From the NCBI GenBank assembly GCA_900754805.1, contig CAAEEE010000215.1, positions 1-9,383 of the forward strand: a stretch of 9,383 nt of DNA, in the 5' to 3' direction. Positions 7,275 to 9,383 of this stretch are shown piece by piece; position 1 is the first letter of the stretch; every line of letters starts with the position of its first letter. The stretch is from Clostridia bacterium (GTDB lineage Bacteria; Bacillota; Clostridia; Peptostreptococcales; Anaerovoracaceae). Below the pieces are notes generated by a model that ran no database searches, was not told the DNA's origin, and saw only the letters and a program-made list of their open reading frames with translations. A program made the translations under genes and the position numbers.

Positions 7275-8654
7275 ATGGAAAATTTGAATTTAGAGAATAT
7301 AAGAAATAAAAGAGTTTTGGTTGTCGGTCTTGGAAAATCGGGAATCGCCGCGGTTCAGGCAATGCTGAAGCTCGGAGCAATCGTTTCGGTGCAGGATTCC
7401 AAGGAAGCTGCGGCGGTAGACGGTCAGCTTCTCAATTTCCTGAAAGGAAAGGGTGTGGAATGCTATTTTCATAAGATTCCGGAGCATGTGGAAAAGTTCG
7501 ACATGCTGATTCTAAGCCCGGGCGTGAACCCTGAGCTTGATTTCATTCAGGAAGCAAAGGCAGGCGGCGCGGAGATTATCGGCGAACTGGAAATCGCCTA
7601 TCGCATCGCCAGAGGAATCTTCATCGCGATTACAGGCACGAACGGAAAGACAACGACGACGACTTTAGTAGGCGAAATTTTTAAGAATGCACGCAGAAAG
7701 ACTTTCATAGTCGGAAACATCGGCGTTGCTGTTATTTCAAAGGCTTTAGAGTCCGACGAGGACGATTGGCTGGTAACGGAGACGAGCAGCTTCCAGCTTG
7801 AAACCACGCGCTACTTCAAGCCGATGGTATCGGCAATTTTGAATCTGACGCCGGATCATCTGAATCGTCATCATACGATGGAAGCTTACGGTGCTGCGAA
7901 GGCAAAAATCTTCGCAAATCAGGATGAAAATGGATACTGCGTGGTAAACTATGATGATAAGCTCTGCTATTCCCTGACAAAAGGATGCAAAGCAAAAATC
8001 GTACCGTTCTCAAGAAAAGAGACACTTCCTTTCGGCGCGTTTCTGAAAGGCGATAAGCTCGTTATAAAGAATGAAGCAGGTGAGCTGATTGAGCTTTGCA
8101 GCAGAAGCGAACTGAAAATTATCGGCGACCACAATGTCGAGAACGCTTTGGCGGCAGCTGCTGTCTGCTATTTCGCAGGCATTGACGCAGAGACAATCGC
8201 TGAGACACTGAAGGAATTCGGCGGCGTCGAGCACCGCATTGAATTTTCGGGCGAAATAAATGGTGTGAAGTTCTACAATGACTCGAAGGGTACGAATGTA
8301 GACGCGACCATAATCGCGCTTCGGGCAATCAAGGAAAATATCATTCTGATCGCGGGAGGCGACGGCAAAGGACAGGAGTTCGACGAGCTTATCAAAAATT
8401 TTGACGGGAAGGTCAAACATCTGGTGCTGATAGGAAGAGACGGTCCGATTATCGCTGAAACGGCAGACAGACTGGGCTATCACGACTACTCCTTCGGCAA
8501 AGACATGGATGAATGCGTGAAAAAGGCATTTGAACTGGCGCAGCCGGGCGATACGGTGCTGCTTTCACCGGCATGCGCAAGCTGGGATATGTATGACAAT
8601 TTTGAACAGCGCGGCAAACACTTTAAAGACTGCGTAAAGAGGCTTGGTATATGA
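7275..8654 (+). CDS. murD: UDP-N-acetylmuramoyl-L-alanine--D-glutamate ligase MurD
   Basis: MurD adds D-glutamate to UDP-MurNAc-L-Ala, the second amino-acid step of precursor synthesis. The 459-residue length is normal. The N-terminal Rossmann-like UDP-binding domain has KRVLVVGLGKSGIAA (12-26) and LILSPGVNP (78-86). The central domain has the P-loop AITGTNGKTTTTT (118-130), GNIG (147-150), ETSSFQLE (169-176), LNLTPDHLNRH (189-199) and K209 in the YGAAKAKIF segment, the expected carbamylated lysine. The C-terminal domain has HRIEFSGEINGV (320-331), NDSKGTN (335-341), GGDGKG (361-366) and SPACASWDMYDNFEQRGKHF (431-450). The E-to-G change at N-D-S-K-G-T-N (often NDSKATN) and the W in CASWD (often CASFD) are mild variations. 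Its last four bases, ATGA, include the start of the ftsW-like gene. The ligases are not in pathway order on the DNA (E, F, then D), which is usual for dcw clusters. Confidence 0.97.
   Translation: MENLNLENIRNKRVLVVGLGKSGIAAVQAMLKLGAIVSVQDSKEAAAVDGQLLNFLKGKGVECYFHKIPEHVEKFDMLILSPGVNPELDFIQEAKAGGAEIIGELEIAYRIARGIFIAITGTNGKTTTTTLVGEIFKNARRKTFIVGNIGVAVISKALESDEDDWLVTETSSFQLETTRYFKPMVSAILNLTPDHLNRHHTMEAYGAAKAKIFANQDENGYCVVNYDDKLCYSLTKGCKAKIVPFSRKETLPFGAFLKGDKLVIKNEAGELIELCSRSELKIIGDHNVENALAAAAVCYFAGIDAETIAETLKEFGGVEHRIEFSGEINGVKFYNDSKGTNVDATIIALRAIKENIILIAGGDGKGQEFDELIKNFDGKVKHLVLIGRDGPIIAETADRLGYHDYSFGKDMDECVKKAFELAQPGDTVLLSPACASWDMYDNFEQRGKHFKDCVKRLGI
8636..8642 (+). promoter_or_regulatory. Ribosome binding site of the ftsW-like gene inside the murD 3' end
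   Basis: AAAGAGG lies eight bases before the ATG at 8651 and inside the last codons of murD. It supports 8651 as the start, with the ATGA overlap making translational coupling likely. The match to the consensus is weaker than at the other genes here. Confidence 0.55.
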
Positions 8655-9383
8655 AGCAGATTTTGCGAATCCAAACTAAAAGAAAAACAGGGGATTTGTC
8701 GATTGCGGTTTTAGTGGCGATTCTGGTCATTTTTGGTACAGTTATGATTTTCAGTGCCAGCTACTATCCGTCATCACAAAATTACTACAACCCTTACCAT
8801 TACTTAAAAAGGCAGATGATATGGCTGGCAGCCAGCACATTTGCAATGTGGTTCTGCGCGAAGGTCGATTATCACTTCTGGGTGCGGCTGTGGATCATTG
8901 TTCCGATTGCCTGCGCGATACTGCTCGTTCTGGTTCTGACTTCACTGGGATCGGAAGCCTACGGCTCTGTGCGCTGGATTCAGGTCGGGCCGATTACGAT
9001 TATGCCGGGCGAACTCGCGAAGGTCGGCATGATTCTGTTCACGACCGGCTTTTATTCCAGACACCCGAAATGGAGTACGAACTTTTGGAAGGGTGTCATG
9101 CCTGTAGTCGGCGTGGCAGGTGTTTACGGTGGGCTGATTATGATGCAGCCGAATATGTCGACCGCATTTACCATCGTTTTAATCGCAGGCGGAATGCTTT
9201 TAGTCGCGGGAATTAAATGGAGCCATGTCGGTATTCTCGCAGGTGTCGCGGGCGTTGCGGGCTGGGCTTTTATCTTTCTTGATAAGGACGGCTACCGATA
9301 TAATCGTTTTACCAGCTTTTTAGACCCGTTTGCGGACGCGCTCGGAAACGGCTGGCAGGTCGTGCAGTCACTGCTTGCACTGG
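8651..9383 (+). CDS. ftsW: FtsW/SpoVE-type SEDS peptidoglycan glycosyltransferase, 3' truncated by window edge
   Basis: SEDS proteins polymerise lipid II into glycan strands and work with a class B PBP; FtsW serves division and SpoVE the spore cortex. The frame is open from ATG at 8651 to the window end, giving 244 codons of an expected 370-400. Residues 1-14 are basic and cytoplasmic. Hydrophobic segments follow at about 15-37, 55-71, 79-99, 122-135, 146-165, 171-188 and 192-210. SEDS landmarks are MIFSAS (32-37), RWIQVGPITIMPGE (108-121), QPNMSTA (166-172) and YRYNRFTSFLDPFAD (215-229), then GNGWQVVQSLLAL (232-244), leading towards the usual GSGG. MPGE stands where QPSE is usual and QPN where QPD is common, although E121 is kept. 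Overlap with murD (ATGA) and position before the expected murG fit both ftsW and spoVE. The region holding the key extracytoplasmic aspartate of the family lies beyond the window. Family is secure; FtsW versus SpoVE is not decided. Confidence 0.93.
   Translation, partial: MKQILRIQTKRKTGDLSIAVLVAILVIFGTVMIFSASYYPSSQNYYNPYHYLKRQMIWLAASTFAMWFCAKVDYHFWVRLWIIVPIACAILLVLVLTSLGSEAYGSVRWIQVGPITIMPGELAKVGMILFTTGFYSRHPKWSTNFWKGVMPVVGVAGVYGGLIMMQPNMSTAFTIVLIAGGMLLVAGIKWSHVGILAGVAGVAGWAFIFLDKDGYRYNRFTSFLDPFADALGNGWQVVQSLLAL

Noticed and set aside
8821..9216. A 131-codon + strand open frame
   Set aside because: It is out of frame with the SEDS gene that starts at 8651, whose translation shows clear membrane segments and family motifs across the same bases. 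The shorter frame is a shadow.
1..9383. Search for mobile elements, CRISPR repeats, tRNA/rRNA genes, riboswitches, foreign-looking islands
   Set aside because: Genes are continuous, co-directional and of one cluster with even codon style; gaps total fewer than 250 bases and hold no repeat arrays, transposase fragments, tRNA-like folds or recognised riboswitch motifs.

Overview
This window is part of a bacterial division and cell wall (dcw) gene cluster. All eight genes lie on the + strand and are packed almost without gaps. Gene order is rsmH (5' end missing) – ftsL-like – PASTA-bearing class B penicillin-binding protein (spoVD/ftsI type) – murE – murF – mraY – murD – ftsW/spoVE-type SEDS gene (3' end missing). 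This order, a CxC…CxC cysteine segment in RsmH, a PASTA domain on the transpeptidase, strong AAGGAG/TAGGAG ribosome binding sites and roughly balanced base composition all point to a Gram-positive anaerobe of the Clostridia. A lineage near Anaerovoracaceae or other Peptostreptococcales is a guess; genus cannot be fixed from this sequence alone. The MurE substrate motif DNPR suggests meso-diaminopimelate in the peptidoglycan stem peptide.

Layout: 1-663 rsmH; 685-1212 ftsL-like; 1213-1303 the largest intergenic gap (91 bases), holding a TATAAT hexamer and a terminator-like hairpin; 1304-3304 the transpeptidase; 3305-3359 a 55-base gap with the murE ribosome binding site; 3360-4844 murE; 4841-6238 murF, overlapping murE by ATGA; 6261-7265 mraY; 7275-8654 murD, whose Shine-Dalgarno contains the mraY stop codon; 8651-9383 ftsW-like, overlapping murD by ATGA. 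No stretch over 100 bases lacks a gene.

How the genes work together: MurD, MurE and MurF successively add D-Glu, the third-position diamino acid and D-Ala-D-Ala to UDP-MurNAc in the cytoplasm. MraY transfers the product to undecaprenyl phosphate to give lipid I. The SEDS protein and the class B PBP form a glycosyltransferase/transpeptidase pair that builds wall at the division or spore septum, and the FtsL-like bitopic protein is expected to help organise that complex. RsmH methylates 16S rRNA and is a habitual cluster member. murG would be expected just downstream and mraZ just upstream.

I see no undescribed system here: it is a conserved housekeeping locus. What deserves a second look is local: the leader-like gap before the PBP gene, a tyrosine/glutamine/proline-rich cytoplasmic tail on the FtsL-like protein, the cysteine cluster in RsmH, non-standard motifs in MurE, and non-standard SEDS motifs in the FtsW-like protein. 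No tRNA, rRNA, CRISPR array, insertion sequence or other mobile element was seen.
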